In this document: positions 1 through 6,687 of the stretch, piece after piece | Layout: each line of letters starts with the position of its first letter | How positions within the stretch are numbered: the first letter of the stretch is position 1 | IMG/VR virus record: IMGVR_UViG_3300021373_000276 | Coordinates: 1-30,472 of that record | Reading direction: 5' to 3' (one strand) | DNA length: 30,472 nt | From: a virus | Notes under the pieces: generated by a model | Databases searched by the model: none | The model's input: the letters and a program-made list of their open reading frames with translations, nothing else | What the model was told of the DNA's origin: nothing | Position numbers and translations under genes: made by a program

Positions 1-287
1 TGATCTTTATGCGTATATCTTCTATTGCTTGATTGCGATAGTCTGATAAATTTGTGTTCAGCAGATAAAAGAATTACAACCTCATCGCCATCTTGGGTGT
101 AGGTTAGCTTGTCATTAAAGCCTTCAAAATAGAGTATAGGCTCTAATACAGTGCCAGAATCATTTATTGCACCCAAATAAACTTTGATAGGCTTGCCCTG
201 ATATTCTAAGTCTCTAAGCATAGAAATGTTTGCCGCAGAAGATACAATTTGTATTTGCATTCCGTTAGCACTTAAATCGCTTGGCTC
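1..287. repeat. left copy of imperfect terminal overlap
   Basis: Bases 1-287 align without gaps to 30186-30472. The mismatches are at 6, 120, 132, 171, 174, 234, 246, 275 and 285, about 97% identity. In the reading frame of the tail gene, eight are silent and one (base 6) changes Asn to Lys. This fits a circular or circularly permuted genome assembled from two closely related lineages. A direct terminal repeat of a single virion would be expected to be identical. Confidence 0.9.
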
Positions 288-506
288 AGCCGTACCGCTT
301 ATATTTAATAGCTCGCCCATTCCTGTGAAAGTATTAGATGTGCCATCTATAGTAATTGCTTGATCTACAAAACCTGTCCACATTCTATCAACAATATTTT
401 GTGCAGGGTTATTTGCATCAGGCAAAGTCAACTCAACAGCAAAATAGATCGTTAACTTATCCGATTCAAATTCTGCTTTAGTAAGACTGTTAATATCTCT
501 AGCCAT
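1..506 (-). CDS. minor tail (tail-tip) protein, 5' part, cut by window edge
   Basis: An ATG on the minus strand at 506 opens a frame (MARDINSLTKAEF...) that runs without a stop to base 1, about 168 codons. It overlaps the previous gene by 8 bp, as expected for a translationally coupled tail operon. From about residue 74 onward the protein is almost identical to the one entering from the right edge of the window (30472-30107), so this is the front part of the same gene. Joined, the two give about 194 residues. Position after the tape measure and before a J-like hub points to a tail-tip or baseplate role, perhaps of the DUF2163 kind, but I see no diagnostic motif. The lineage at this end has Lys where the right-hand copy has Asn, near the cut. 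Confidence 0.75.
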   Translation of the reverse strand, partial: MARDINSLTKAEFESDKLTIYFAVELTLPDANNPAQNIVDRMWTGFVDQAITIDGTSNTFTGMGELLNISGTAEPSDLSANGMQIQIVSSAANISMLRDLEYQGKPIKVYLGAINDSGTVLEPILYFEGFNDKLTYTQDGDEVVILLSAEHKFIRLSQSSNRRYTHKD

Positions 507-1086
507 CTATAGCCTCAACGCAAGTGAAGCTAAAACCATATTTGAGATCATTGCTTATGCCCCATGCAACTTCATCAGATGTTAATCTAAATACTCCCGC
601 AGGGTTAAAATATATTGTTTGATTATCACTTAAATTAGTTCGCAATGGTGGAACAATATTTACTGTTACATTTCCACTATTGACTGAATCAGTTATCATG
701 TAGCAACGCCCACTAGATGAAAACATCCTACCTGCGGGTATAGCAGTATTAGTTGTTATATTTACAGTGCTATCGCCTTTAGTATGCGCCCCATTAATTG
801 ACTGATTGCCTATTACTGTTGATTGTGAAGCGTTATATTGATGTTTTATTGGCAATTCAAAAGATTCTTTACGCCCAGATAACTTCACAAAAAAAGCCTG
901 TACTGCTAAAGCATCATCGCTATCAAGAGGCTTCAGGGTTATATCAGCTTCCCAACGCATACCGCCATAGCTTTGCACTTGTTGCTGTAAAGTATATGGA
1001 GATTGACTTACCGCATTAGCGTGAACTAATCGAAAGCTCATAGTTTCAATCAAGTTATGATTATCTTTCAAAAATGTATCTGGCAT
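499..1086 (-). CDS. minor tail protein, distal-tail-like
   Basis: A 195-residue protein lies 1 bp after the tape measure gene. That position, plus an N-terminal segment (MRWEADITLKPLDSDDALAV at about 43-62) followed by a stretch like AFFVKLSGRKESFELP, resembles small tail-tip proteins seen after tape measures in many siphophages. These segments probably form a beta-sandwich packing against the tail tube. The rest is beta-rich (VNIVPPLRTN, IYFNPAGVFRL). It overlaps the next tail gene by 8 bp. There is no signal peptide or catalytic motif. Tail structural role is well supported by context; the exact identity (distal tail protein or another tip component) is inferred. Confidence 0.65.
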   Translation of the reverse strand: MPDTFLKDNHNLIETMSFRLVHANAVSQSPYTLQQQVQSYGGMRWEADITLKPLDSDDALAVQAFFVKLSGRKESFELPIKHQYNASQSTVIGNQSINGAHTKGDSTVNITTNTAIPAGRMFSSSGRCYMITDSVNSGNVTVNIVPPLRTNLSDNQTIYFNPAGVFRLTSDEVAWGISNDLKYGFSFTCVEAIDG

Positions 1087-1087
1087 T

Positions 1088-2488
1088 TTATCTACCTACT
1101 AGCTGTGATGCGAATGAACCGCCTCTGCGTTTAGCATTCAAGACTGCTTGCTTAGATGCTTCTTTGATCTGCGGCAGCATATTGTTTATTTCTGCTCTGA
1201 CAGTTGATTGTACACCAGTAGAAACATTAATTGTTTGATTGATTACTACACCCTGACCACCGCCTTTTGTGTGGTCTACAACTGTTTCATTGGGGTGTAG
1301 AATAGCAGGGAAACCGCCCTTGCCATCCATACCACCTGCTCTTGCGCCACGACCAGTAAAGCCACCGCCATCATAGCTTGATCTTTGTGCGTAGGGTATG
1401 TATTGACCTTGTGGTGTAAACATTTGCCCTGCCATGCTTACGTCTGCGGCATTTCTTAGGTTGGCTAATTCACCTTGTAGCTGTGCTATTTCTCGTCTAG
1501 TATCGGCTACGCCCTCTGCAAATGGGTTTCTTAGTTGAGTACCGTTAAATAAAGAAATTACCTGATTATATATACCTATTAAGTTGCCCAATGTTTGATT
1601 TAAAGTGCTTTTTATAAACCATTCCATTTTAGCTAACTCAAGCTGTGCAGATTTAACAGCAGATTGAAAGTCTAAAAATAGGTTTCGCACTGACTCGAAA
1701 GCACTAATTAATGCTCTAGCTACTCTTTCGCCTACATTGCCAGACTCATTTTGTTTTTTTATGAAATTTGTGAATCTTTTTGACAGGTCTTCAATGATTG
1801 GCGCAAACTCAACTGTCATAGCCTGTACAACGCCCATAACAGCCGTTTTAGCGCGAGCAAAAGCATCGTTAGCATCTTCTATGGCTTTAGCGTCAACTTG
1901 GCTAAGAGTGATGCCTAAGTCTTCTGCTTCATCAGTCATATCTTTTAGAGCTTCTGAGCCACCTGCTAAGGTGTTAACTAAGGCAACACCCTCTGAGTCA
2001 AATAGTCGCATGGCTATCCTAACTCTGTCTGACTGCGTGCCAAGCTCTTTCATGGCATCAGCAACCATGCCCATTTGTGTATCTAAGGGTAACTTAACAA
2101 GGCTTTCAGCATCCAAGCCAAGTTCTATCAAAGCATCTTTAGCCTCACCAGTTCCCATAGCCGCTTCACTAACCCTACGAGTGAAACGCTGTAAAGCCAT
2201 ATCCATTGTCTGTGATGCAACGCCAGTAAGTTCTGCCGCATATCTTAGTCCAGATAATGCTTCTGTAGTCGCGCCAATCTTGCTTGCGGTTTTAGCTAAA
2301 GTATCGCCTGTGCGTAAACTTGTGCCTATTAAAGCACCGAAACCACCAACACCGACTACACCTGCTATAAGTGTCTTGGTACTAGACAGCGCACCACCTA
2401 GCTTTTGCAAGCCTGTTGATACTGAGCGAAAGGCTTTCTTTGTTTTATCAAAAGCCCGTATCTCAAATTTCATATCTTGTTTAGCCAT
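1088..2488 (-). CDS. tail tape measure protein
   Basis: A 466-residue protein sits directly after the tail assembly chaperone pair, the classic tape measure position. The N-terminus is basic and helical (AFDKTKKAFRSVSTGLQKLG). A glycine-rich hydrophobic segment follows at about 40-58 (LIAGVVGVGGFGALIG), then long alanine-rich helical stretches and a glycine-rich C-terminal part (YDGGGFTGRGARAGGMDGKG, about 373-392) with HPNETVVDHTKGGGQ, a combination often seen near tape measure C-termini. The start overlaps the frameshifted chaperone stop by 8 bp. By the usual scaling of about 0.15 nm per residue, the tail would be short, around 70 nm; that is an inference. No peptidoglycan hydrolase domain is visible. 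Confidence 0.88.
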   Translation of the reverse strand: MAKQDMKFEIRAFDKTKKAFRSVSTGLQKLGGALSSTKTLIAGVVGVGGFGALIGTSLRTGDTLAKTASKIGATTEALSGLRYAAELTGVASQTMDMALQRFTRRVSEAAMGTGEAKDALIELGLDAESLVKLPLDTQMGMVADAMKELGTQSDRVRIAMRLFDSEGVALVNTLAGGSEALKDMTDEAEDLGITLSQVDAKAIEDANDAFARAKTAVMGVVQAMTVEFAPIIEDLSKRFTNFIKKQNESGNVGERVARALISAFESVRNLFLDFQSAVKSAQLELAKMEWFIKSTLNQTLGNLIGIYNQVISLFNGTQLRNPFAEGVADTRREIAQLQGELANLRNAADVSMAGQMFTPQGQYIPYAQRSSYDGGGFTGRGARAGGMDGKGGFPAILHPNETVVDHTKGGGQGVVINQTINVSTGVQSTVRAEINNMLPQIKEASKQAVLNAKRRGGSFASQLVGR

Positions 2489-2968
2489 CGGTATCCTTTA
2501 GTATTTTGAAATATGCCATCCACTCACGATACTCGGTGATGCTTATTTGTTCTACTTCTTCTATTGTCTTGTGAAGCCGATCAGCCAAAGAAATTAAGTC
2601 CATTCTATGGTGATCGGTTTTTAGTTTTTTACTAAATCTTCCTCAGACTCTATATCAGCAAACATTTGGTTAGCAATATTTGATATAACATCAGTATGCT
2701 CGCCCATCAATTCCATTCTATCGTCTGCCGCAGTAAACAGCCTATCGCCACCTTCATCTTCTGCTTTCATAATAATCAGATCGACCATAGCGGCAATAGT
2801 GGTATTGTTTAAGAAGTTAGGGTGCTTCTTCTGCAACTTGTTCATGTCATAGCAAGTAATCGGCTTGCAATATAACTTGAAAGAACCAGAATCATCACCC
2901 CATTCAGGTACAATAACTTCCCTTACTTCAACTTTCCTGCGCGTTCGCAATTCTTTTGCTAGTCCCAT
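2481..2968 (-). CDS. tail assembly chaperone, -1 frameshift fusion (lambda GT-like)
   Basis: The upstream frame ends GTA-AAA-AAC-TAA. The slippery heptamer A-AAA-AAC sits in the correct phase immediately before the stop. A -1 slip there continues as LKTDHHRMDLISLADRLHKT and adds 47 codons, ending in ISITEYREWMAYFKILKDTDG. The fusion has 162 residues. The extension ends 8 bp inside the tape measure start, exactly filling what would otherwise be a gap. The 'EYREWMAYFK' ending resembles C-terminal segments of T-type chaperones. In lambda the G and GT proteins bind the tape measure and tube subunits during tail assembly and are absent from the virion. The minor product would be the fusion. Confidence 0.85.
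2621..2968 (-). CDS. tail assembly chaperone, unshifted product (lambda G-like)
   Basis: A 115-residue acidic protein lies between the tail tube gene and the tape measure. It begins MGLAKELRTRRKVEVREVIV and ends EESEDLVKN-like at the slippery site. Size, position and the frameshift signal identify it as the G-type tail chaperone, the abundant product that would coat the tape measure before tube polymerisation. The core reads YCKPITCYDMNKLQKKHP, typical of phage proteins annotated as tail assembly chaperones. Nineteen bases separate it from the tube gene. Sequence identity alone is not decisive, but the combination of position and frameshift makes the call firm. Confidence 0.82.
   Translation of the reverse strand: MGLAKELRTRRKVEVREVIVPEWGDDSGSFKLYCKPITCYDMNKLQKKHPNFLNNTTIAAMVDLIIMKAEDEGGDRLFTAADDRMELMGEHTDVISNIANQMFADIESEEDLVKN
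2624..2630 (-). other. programmed -1 ribosomal frameshift site A-AAA-AAC
   Basis: On the minus strand this reads AAAAAAC in phase A-AAA-AAC, followed directly by the zero-frame stop TAA. It is one of the standard efficient bacterial -1 slippery heptamers. A short CCAT-AGA-ATGG stem lies 13 bases downstream; it is weak and I do not rely on it as a stimulator. Confidence 0.88.
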
Positions 2969-2987
2969 AGTTTAATCCCCTGTGTTA

Positions 2988-3386
2988 TTACGCTGATGCT
3001 TCTGTAACCGCACCTGTAACTTGAATTGCAAATGTTGCTTCTACCATGCCATCAAAAGAAACATTGATAGACTTATCTGTTACGAAGCCTTCACCAGTGT
3101 ATTTCTTACCAGTGCCTACGCCATTAGGGTAGATTTCAAAATCAATTTTAGATGTAACGTCAAGATCATCTTGGGCAGCATCACTTGAATCCCAAAAGCA
3201 CTCAAGGCTGATAGTTGCAGTTTTTTGCCCTGCTAGATAAGTTCTTGCAGAATCACCCATAGATGTTGACTCAATAGTGTCTGCTGTTTCATCAATAGTA
3301 AAAGATCGCACCTCTGCTACTGTAGCCAATGTACCGCCATCAGTAACTAATTTTACAATGCCGTCTGTACCTGTTGCACTTGCCAT
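2988..3386 (-). CDS. major tail (tube) protein
   Basis: A 132-residue protein beginning MASATGTDGIVKLVTDGGTL. I chose this ATG because a GAGG ribosome-binding site sits 8 bases upstream; a longer in-frame reading would run through the upstream gene's end. The sequence is beta-rich and contains FTIDETADTIESTSMGDSA and KTATISLECFWDSSD, a pattern typical of small siphophage tube subunits (two beta sheets forming hexameric rings). It lies between a tail terminator-like gene and the chaperone pair, the conserved location of the tube gene. No immunoglobulin-like decoration domain is appended. Confidence 0.8.
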   Translation of the reverse strand: MASATGTDGIVKLVTDGGTLATVAEVRSFTIDETADTIESTSMGDSARTYLAGQKTATISLECFWDSSDAAQDDLDVTSKIDFEIYPNGVGTGKKYTGEGFVTDKSINVSFDGMVEATFAIQVTGAVTEASA

Positions 3387-3405
3387 TTGTATTACCTCGT
3401 TAAAG

Positions 3406-3840
3406 TTAAAGTGTACCGCGTTGATACTTATACAGTACACGCAGAGTTAAAATTACACCGCCTATCGGTGCAATAGAACCTTCATCAGTCTCAACACTGA
3501 TAATCTGTGTATCTAGGGCAACACCGCCTCTAGTTCTATCAACATCAAGACTTTCTTCTACAGCTTCAATGATCTTGTTTCTAGCAGTGTCTATCTCTTT
3601 GCCTTTCACATAACATACAAGCTGATAGTTAATCGTTGCCATTCTGTGCGATATAGAGCCACCAATAGTGTTGTTTTCTCTATCTTCGTCTGCGCTCTGC
3701 ACTAGAATAGCAGGGAACTGTGCATTAGATAGCTTCTCAAAATCAAATGGCTCTCTGGTTACATACTTTACTATTACAGGCTTTTTAATCTGTTCTAGGG
3801 TATCTACCAAGTCAACCGCTATTTGCTCTCTAATGCTCAT
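3406..3840 (-). CDS. tail terminator-like protein
   Basis: A 144-residue protein, MSIREQIAVDLVDTLEQI..., that overlaps the preceding neck gene by 4 bp and precedes the tube gene. Size and order match the tail terminator (lambda gpU / DUF3168-like), which caps the tail tube and joins it to the neck. The helical N-terminus followed by alternating beta strands (ATINYQLVCYVKG, GVILTLRVLYKYQRGTL at the C-terminus) fits that alpha/beta fold. The identification rests mainly on gene order and predicted fold. Confidence 0.6.
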   Translation of the reverse strand: MSIREQIAVDLVDTLEQIKKPVIVKYVTREPFDFEKLSNAQFPAILVQSADEDRENNTIGGSISHRMATINYQLVCYVKGKEIDTARNKIIEAVEESLDVDRTRGGVALDTQIISVETDEGSIAPIGGVILTLRVLYKYQRGTL

Positions 3841-4259
3841 TTAATATACCTAAAGAATATCTTGCCGAGTTTCTTCTGTTCTCTTTTGCTGAACCCGAAA
3901 AACGGTCTTAATTCATTATTGCCTGCCGCTTTCTTAGCCTCTCTTGCTCTAGTAAAAAAGATAGTAGCTTTCTTGCTATCTGCCTTACTGGTCATAGAGC
4001 CTAACATCTTGCCACTGAACTCTAGGTTTGGTCTTTGTGTGCGACCATTAAATAACCTAAATTTAGCATAATCAGGCGTATACTTTCTAAACTTACCGCC
4101 CTTGTATCCAACACTCTGCGCTGTTCTGCGCTCTATGATGTTGATGCCTTCTTGGGCAGTTATTGATAATGCTCTCTTAATGCTCTTGCCAACGTCTCTA
4201 CCTTGCCTTTCAAGATTGGCTTTAACCTGTTTGTAATTACTCTTAAAAGTAATCTGCAT
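3837..4259 (-). CDS. neck / tail completion protein (HK97 gp10-like)
   Basis: A strongly basic 140-residue protein (about 30 Lys or Arg). It starts MQITFKSNYKQVKANLERQG, has a central KRALSITAQEGINIIERRTA helix, then a long basic C-terminus ending KKLGKIFFRYIK. This arrangement resembles HK97 gp10-like and 'virion morphogenesis' neck proteins. It shares 1 base with the upstream connector stop (its ATG at 4259) and overlaps the terminator start by 4 bp, so the three neck genes are translationally coupled. A structural role is well supported; the exact family is inferred. Confidence 0.62.
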   Translation of the reverse strand: MQITFKSNYKQVKANLERQGRDVGKSIKRALSITAQEGINIIERRTAQSVGYKGGKFRKYTPDYAKFRLFNGRTQRPNLEFSGKMLGSMTSKADSKKATIFFTRAREAKKAAGNNELRPFFGFSKREQKKLGKIFFRYIK

Positions 4260-4672
4260 TATCTACTCAATCTACCGCTATGGATAGACTTCTTTTCTAT
4301 CTCAGTTACAGTACCGTCATCGTCTACATCGTATTCTACGCCATCGCGCAAAATAGATTCAAACTCTTCACCGTAACGAGACTTATAAAATGTAATCATG
4401 TTTTGAAATCTATCGCCATCTACCCAGTTAGTTAGCTGTGGTAATGCGTATTTCCAAAGTACAAGGTAGGCAGAACATCTAGTAAACTGTGAATCAGTTA
4501 ACAATGTGCTGTCTAACTCGCCATCTAATCCTCTTTTATCCCACCACTCAATTCGTAAGTCGCGGATAATATCGTTCTGAGCCTTTGTATGCTCATCGCT
4601 AAACGTATCAAAGCCTAGCTCTAATATATCAGGCACTAGGTTTTTTAAATCTAAATCTGTAGAAAACGCCAT
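4259..4672 (-). CDS. head-tail connector / head completion protein
   Basis: A 137-residue acidic protein, MAFSTDLDLKNLVPDILELG..., with a helical body containing IRDLRIEWWDKRG and SQFTRCSAYLVLWKYALPQL. It lies between the capsid block and the gp10-like neck protein. Small helical proteins in this place are the adaptor or connector that docks on the portal (HK97 gp6 or SPP1 gp15 class). It starts with an ATG 5 bp after the previous stop. I recognise the position and fold type, not a specific family signature. Confidence 0.55.
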   Translation of the reverse strand: MAFSTDLDLKNLVPDILELGFDTFSDEHTKAQNDIIRDLRIEWWDKRGLDGELDSTLLTDSQFTRCSAYLVLWKYALPQLTNWVDGDRFQNMITFYKSRYGEEFESILRDGVEYDVDDDGTVTEIEKKSIHSGRLSR

Positions 4673-4677
4673 TTATC

Positions 4678-4965
4678 TCACCATTTCACCAAATCTGCCC
4701 AATAAGCCGCACTTGCTGTTTTATCCTTGCGACCTTTTGCTATGTTCTTTGCGTGTCGAGCTTTGAATGCTCTGCGCTTTGCCTTATCGGCTTCTGATTC
4801 GTTCTTTCTAGGTGGCTTGTTGTCTGCCCCCTGCTGACCAAATCTTATTAGCTTTACCTTATCGCCCTGCTTTGCCAAAACAGCATGACTCTTTGTAGGG
4901 TGGTTTCTGGTTCGCTTGGGCTTATTGTAACCCTCAAACCTTTCGCCTCTGTAAGTTATAGCCAT
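4678..4965 (-). CDS. small basic phage protein, DUF5872-like
   Basis: A 95-residue basic protein. I chose the ATG at 4965 (MAITYRGERFEGYN) because a GAGGT ribosome-binding site lies just upstream and the upstream extension would run into a hairpin. The core (HPTKSHAVLAKQGDKVKLIR, then FGQQGADNKP) and the C-terminus (RAFKARHAKNIAKGRKDKT, AAYWADLVKW) match a small family common in marine and T7-like phages, usually left as unknown. The conserved 'KSHAVLAK..GDKVKLIRFGQQG' and 'FKARHAKNIAKG' blocks are clear. In this genome it sits between capsid and connector genes, so it may be a virion or head protein. Function unknown. Confidence 0.7.
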   Translation of the reverse strand: MAITYRGERFEGYNKPKRTRNHPTKSHAVLAKQGDKVKLIRFGQQGADNKPPRKNESEADKAKRRAFKARHAKNIAKGRKDKTASAAYWADLVKW

Positions 4966-4971
4966 ATAAAC

Positions 4972-5005
4972 CTCAAATAAAGCCCCCCTACCGAAGCAAG
5001 GGGGC
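4972..5005 (-). terminator. hairpin with UUCG loop after the capsid gene
   Basis: On the minus strand a GC-rich stem (GCCCCC pairing with GGGGGC) closes over a C(TTCG)G tetraloop at 5005-4982 and is followed by TTTATTT. It starts 15 bases after the capsid stop. The U-run is short and interrupted, so partial termination, or RNA stabilisation that raises capsid mRNA relative to downstream genes, is more likely than full termination. The ribosome-binding site of the next gene lies immediately after it. Confidence 0.6.
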
Positions 5006-5019
5006 AATACACTAACAGC

Positions 5020-5859
5020 TTATGCAGTAACTGATGAACAAGTTACTTTTGTACCTGCTAAATCTTCCAACTCAGCAACGCCATAGTAGGCAGTAGCTAC
5101 TAATTCAGTAGAACGACCTAGAGCGTTACGCTGCTGTTCAATAGCAAAGTCTCGCTTAACAGCCATAGCAACAGCCTCTGGTGCAAAGATTGCGCCAATG
5201 CCATCGTCATTTGCGTCAATAGATACACTTGCGTGTTCGAACACATCACAGCCCGCAATAGAGCCAATGTAACCAGTGGTCATTGCAGTGTTAGCAACAG
5301 GGTTGTTAAAGCCAGAACCGCCAATCAATTCAGCTTTAAGGTGCTGTGCTTGTAGTGGGTTAAGAACACAAGCTAGTTGCCCTCTGAAAGAGTTAGCGCG
5401 AATCTTAGCGATACCCTCAAGAAGCAAAGCAATAGATAACTTAGTGTTAACTGCGCCAACAGTATTGCCGAAGCCAGAGAACAAAGCAATGATGTCCTCA
5501 TCCATTTTCTTAGCAATAGCGTTACCAAGAACAGTACCTAAGTCTGCTACTACGTTTTGTGCGCTACCAAAGCCGCCCATATCTGTAACAGAAACTGATG
5601 CACCAACACCAGCAACAGTAACAGGAACTTCCGTAGTAGTTATTTCATCTGGTTCTTGATCTGCGCCATCAGTAAGAGCAACGGCAGAAGCTGTGCCATA
5701 CTTAGGAATGTTGATTACTTTACCAGCTTGTGCGCCAATATCGTAAGTTTTAACCAAGCCTGTTAGTAGGCTGTGATCTTCTGCGGTGAAACGTGCTTGT
5801 GCAACAATGTCTGTAAATAGGTGTTGCAAGCTAGTTGAATCTGTAAATTCGTAAGCCAT
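5020..5859 (-). CDS. major capsid protein
   Basis: A 279-residue protein directly downstream of the scaffold gene. Features match HK97-fold coat proteins: a short N-arm (MAYEFTDSTSLQHLFTDIV), an extended E-loop-like segment (KVINIPKYGTASAVALTDGA then EITTTEVPVTVAGVGASVSV at about 46-92), the spine helix region (VVADLGTVLGNAIAKKMDED at about 103-122), and a C-terminal domain with FAPEAVAMAVKRDFAIEQQR followed by ELVATAYYGVAELED. The small size suggests a minimal HK97 fold with no added domain. It is separated from the scaffold by 35 bp with no promoter that I can see, and it is followed by a stable hairpin. Confidence 0.85.
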   Translation of the reverse strand: MAYEFTDSTSLQHLFTDIVAQARFTAEDHSLLTGLVKTYDIGAQAGKVINIPKYGTASAVALTDGADQEPDEITTTEVPVTVAGVGASVSVTDMGGFGSAQNVVADLGTVLGNAIAKKMDEDIIALFSGFGNTVGAVNTKLSIALLLEGIAKIRANSFRGQLACVLNPLQAQHLKAELIGGSGFNNPVANTAMTTGYIGSIAGCDVFEHASVSIDANDDGIGAIFAPEAVAMAVKRDFAIEQQRNALGRSTELVATAYYGVAELEDLAGTKVTCSSVTA

Positions 5860-5894
5860 GATAATAATTCCTTAAAATAAAAAGATAAAAGTTA

Positions 5895-6563
5895 TTAGCC
5901 TCTCCCCTTCATCTTGGCGTACATTTCTTTGCCGCCTTGAGTCCAGTTATCGACTATCCATTCCATCGATTTATCGGGCTTCGATGTCGAGCCACCTGCA
6001 TTGCTAACACTTCCTGAACCGCCACCACTGGCTTTCACAAAATGCGGATTTGCAGTTAAAAATTCTGTAACCATCTCATCAACTGACAATAGATCGCCTT
6101 GTTCATTATATCTAGGCGTTCCATTTTGATCTACGACTTCAACTGTGCCTTCTGCTGAAAGTCTGGTCTTGCCCTTGAGCAAGGTAGTTACTTGCGATAC
6201 ATCGACTGCGTTATTCTTGCTTGCCGCAGAAGTTAATGCGCCATCAATTAGCGTTTCCTGTAGCCGAGCCTTATAACTCATAATCTCTGCATCTTTCTTT
6301 TCGACTGTTTGCTTCAAGACATCCTCGAACTCACCACGCTGTTTCTTAGCTTCCAACTCCGCTTGCTCTCGCTGTGTTAGCAGCTCCCTAGCTTCATCTA
6401 GGTTTATACCGCCCAACTTCTTATCAAACTTTCGTTGTTCTCTAGCTATTCGATCAGCGACTATGCGATCTAGCTCGTCTTGTGAAAACGTCTTACCCTG
6501 AGTTTCTGTTGCCACTGTCTCAGTTACAGCTTCATCTACGGTTTCCATGATTTCATCGCTCAT
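5895..6563 (-). CDS. capsid scaffolding protein
   Basis: A 222-residue, highly charged protein preceding the capsid gene. I chose the ATG at 6563 (MSDEIMETVDEAVTE); a GTG three codons upstream is possible, but GAGG is better placed for the ATG. A central coiled coil runs from about residue 27 to 98 (LDRIVADRIAREQRKFDKKL, QREQAELEAKKQRGEFEDVL, ...). A glycine/serine linker (ASGGGSGSVSNAGGSTSK) and a short basic C-terminus (YAKMKGRG) follow. An acidic N-terminus, long coiled coil and basic C-terminal tip that binds the coat protein are typical of scaffolds of the phage minor structural GP20 type. No protease motif is visible. Confidence 0.82.
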   Translation of the reverse strand: MSDEIMETVDEAVTETVATETQGKTFSQDELDRIVADRIAREQRKFDKKLGGINLDEARELLTQREQAELEAKKQRGEFEDVLKQTVEKKDAEIMSYKARLQETLIDGALTSAASKNNAVDVSQVTTLLKGKTRLSAEGTVEVVDQNGTPRYNEQGDLLSVDEMVTEFLTANPHFVKASGGGSGSVSNAGGSTSKPDKSMEWIVDNWTQGGKEMYAKMKGRG

Positions 6564-6612
6564 GTTACGCACCTCATATAGAGTAGTTATTAAATCGTTA
6601 GTTTAACACAAG

Positions 6613-6687
6613 TTATTTCTTTGTCTTGCGTTTCTTTTTCTTTGGTCTTCCGACCTTGCTTCCGTATGTTCCTTTACCGCTTGGCAT
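6613..6687 (-). CDS. 24-residue basic peptide
   Basis: A short frame encodes MPSGKGTYGSKVGRPKKKKR plus KTKK. Its ATG overlaps the stop of the head morphogenesis gene as TAATG, so it is translationally coupled. Tiny lysine-rich peptides of the pattern 'MP.GKGTYGSK.GRP..KKK' recur in this place, between head morphogenesis and scaffold genes, in many phage genomes. The function is not known; a nucleic-acid or capsid-binding role is only a guess from the charge (12 Lys or Arg in 24). Confidence 0.6.
   Translation of the reverse strand: MPSGKGTYGSKVGRPKKKKRKTKK

Noticed and set aside
1737-2501. Long plus-strand open frame opposite the tape measure (254 codons)
   Set aside because: It lies antisense to a firmly identified gene, has no ribosome-binding site or motif, and reflects the alanine-rich codon bias of the tape measure.
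2588-2610. Downstream stimulatory hairpin for the frameshift (CCAT-AGA-ATGG)
   Set aside because: A 4-bp stem with a 3-base loop is too weak to claim as a stimulator.
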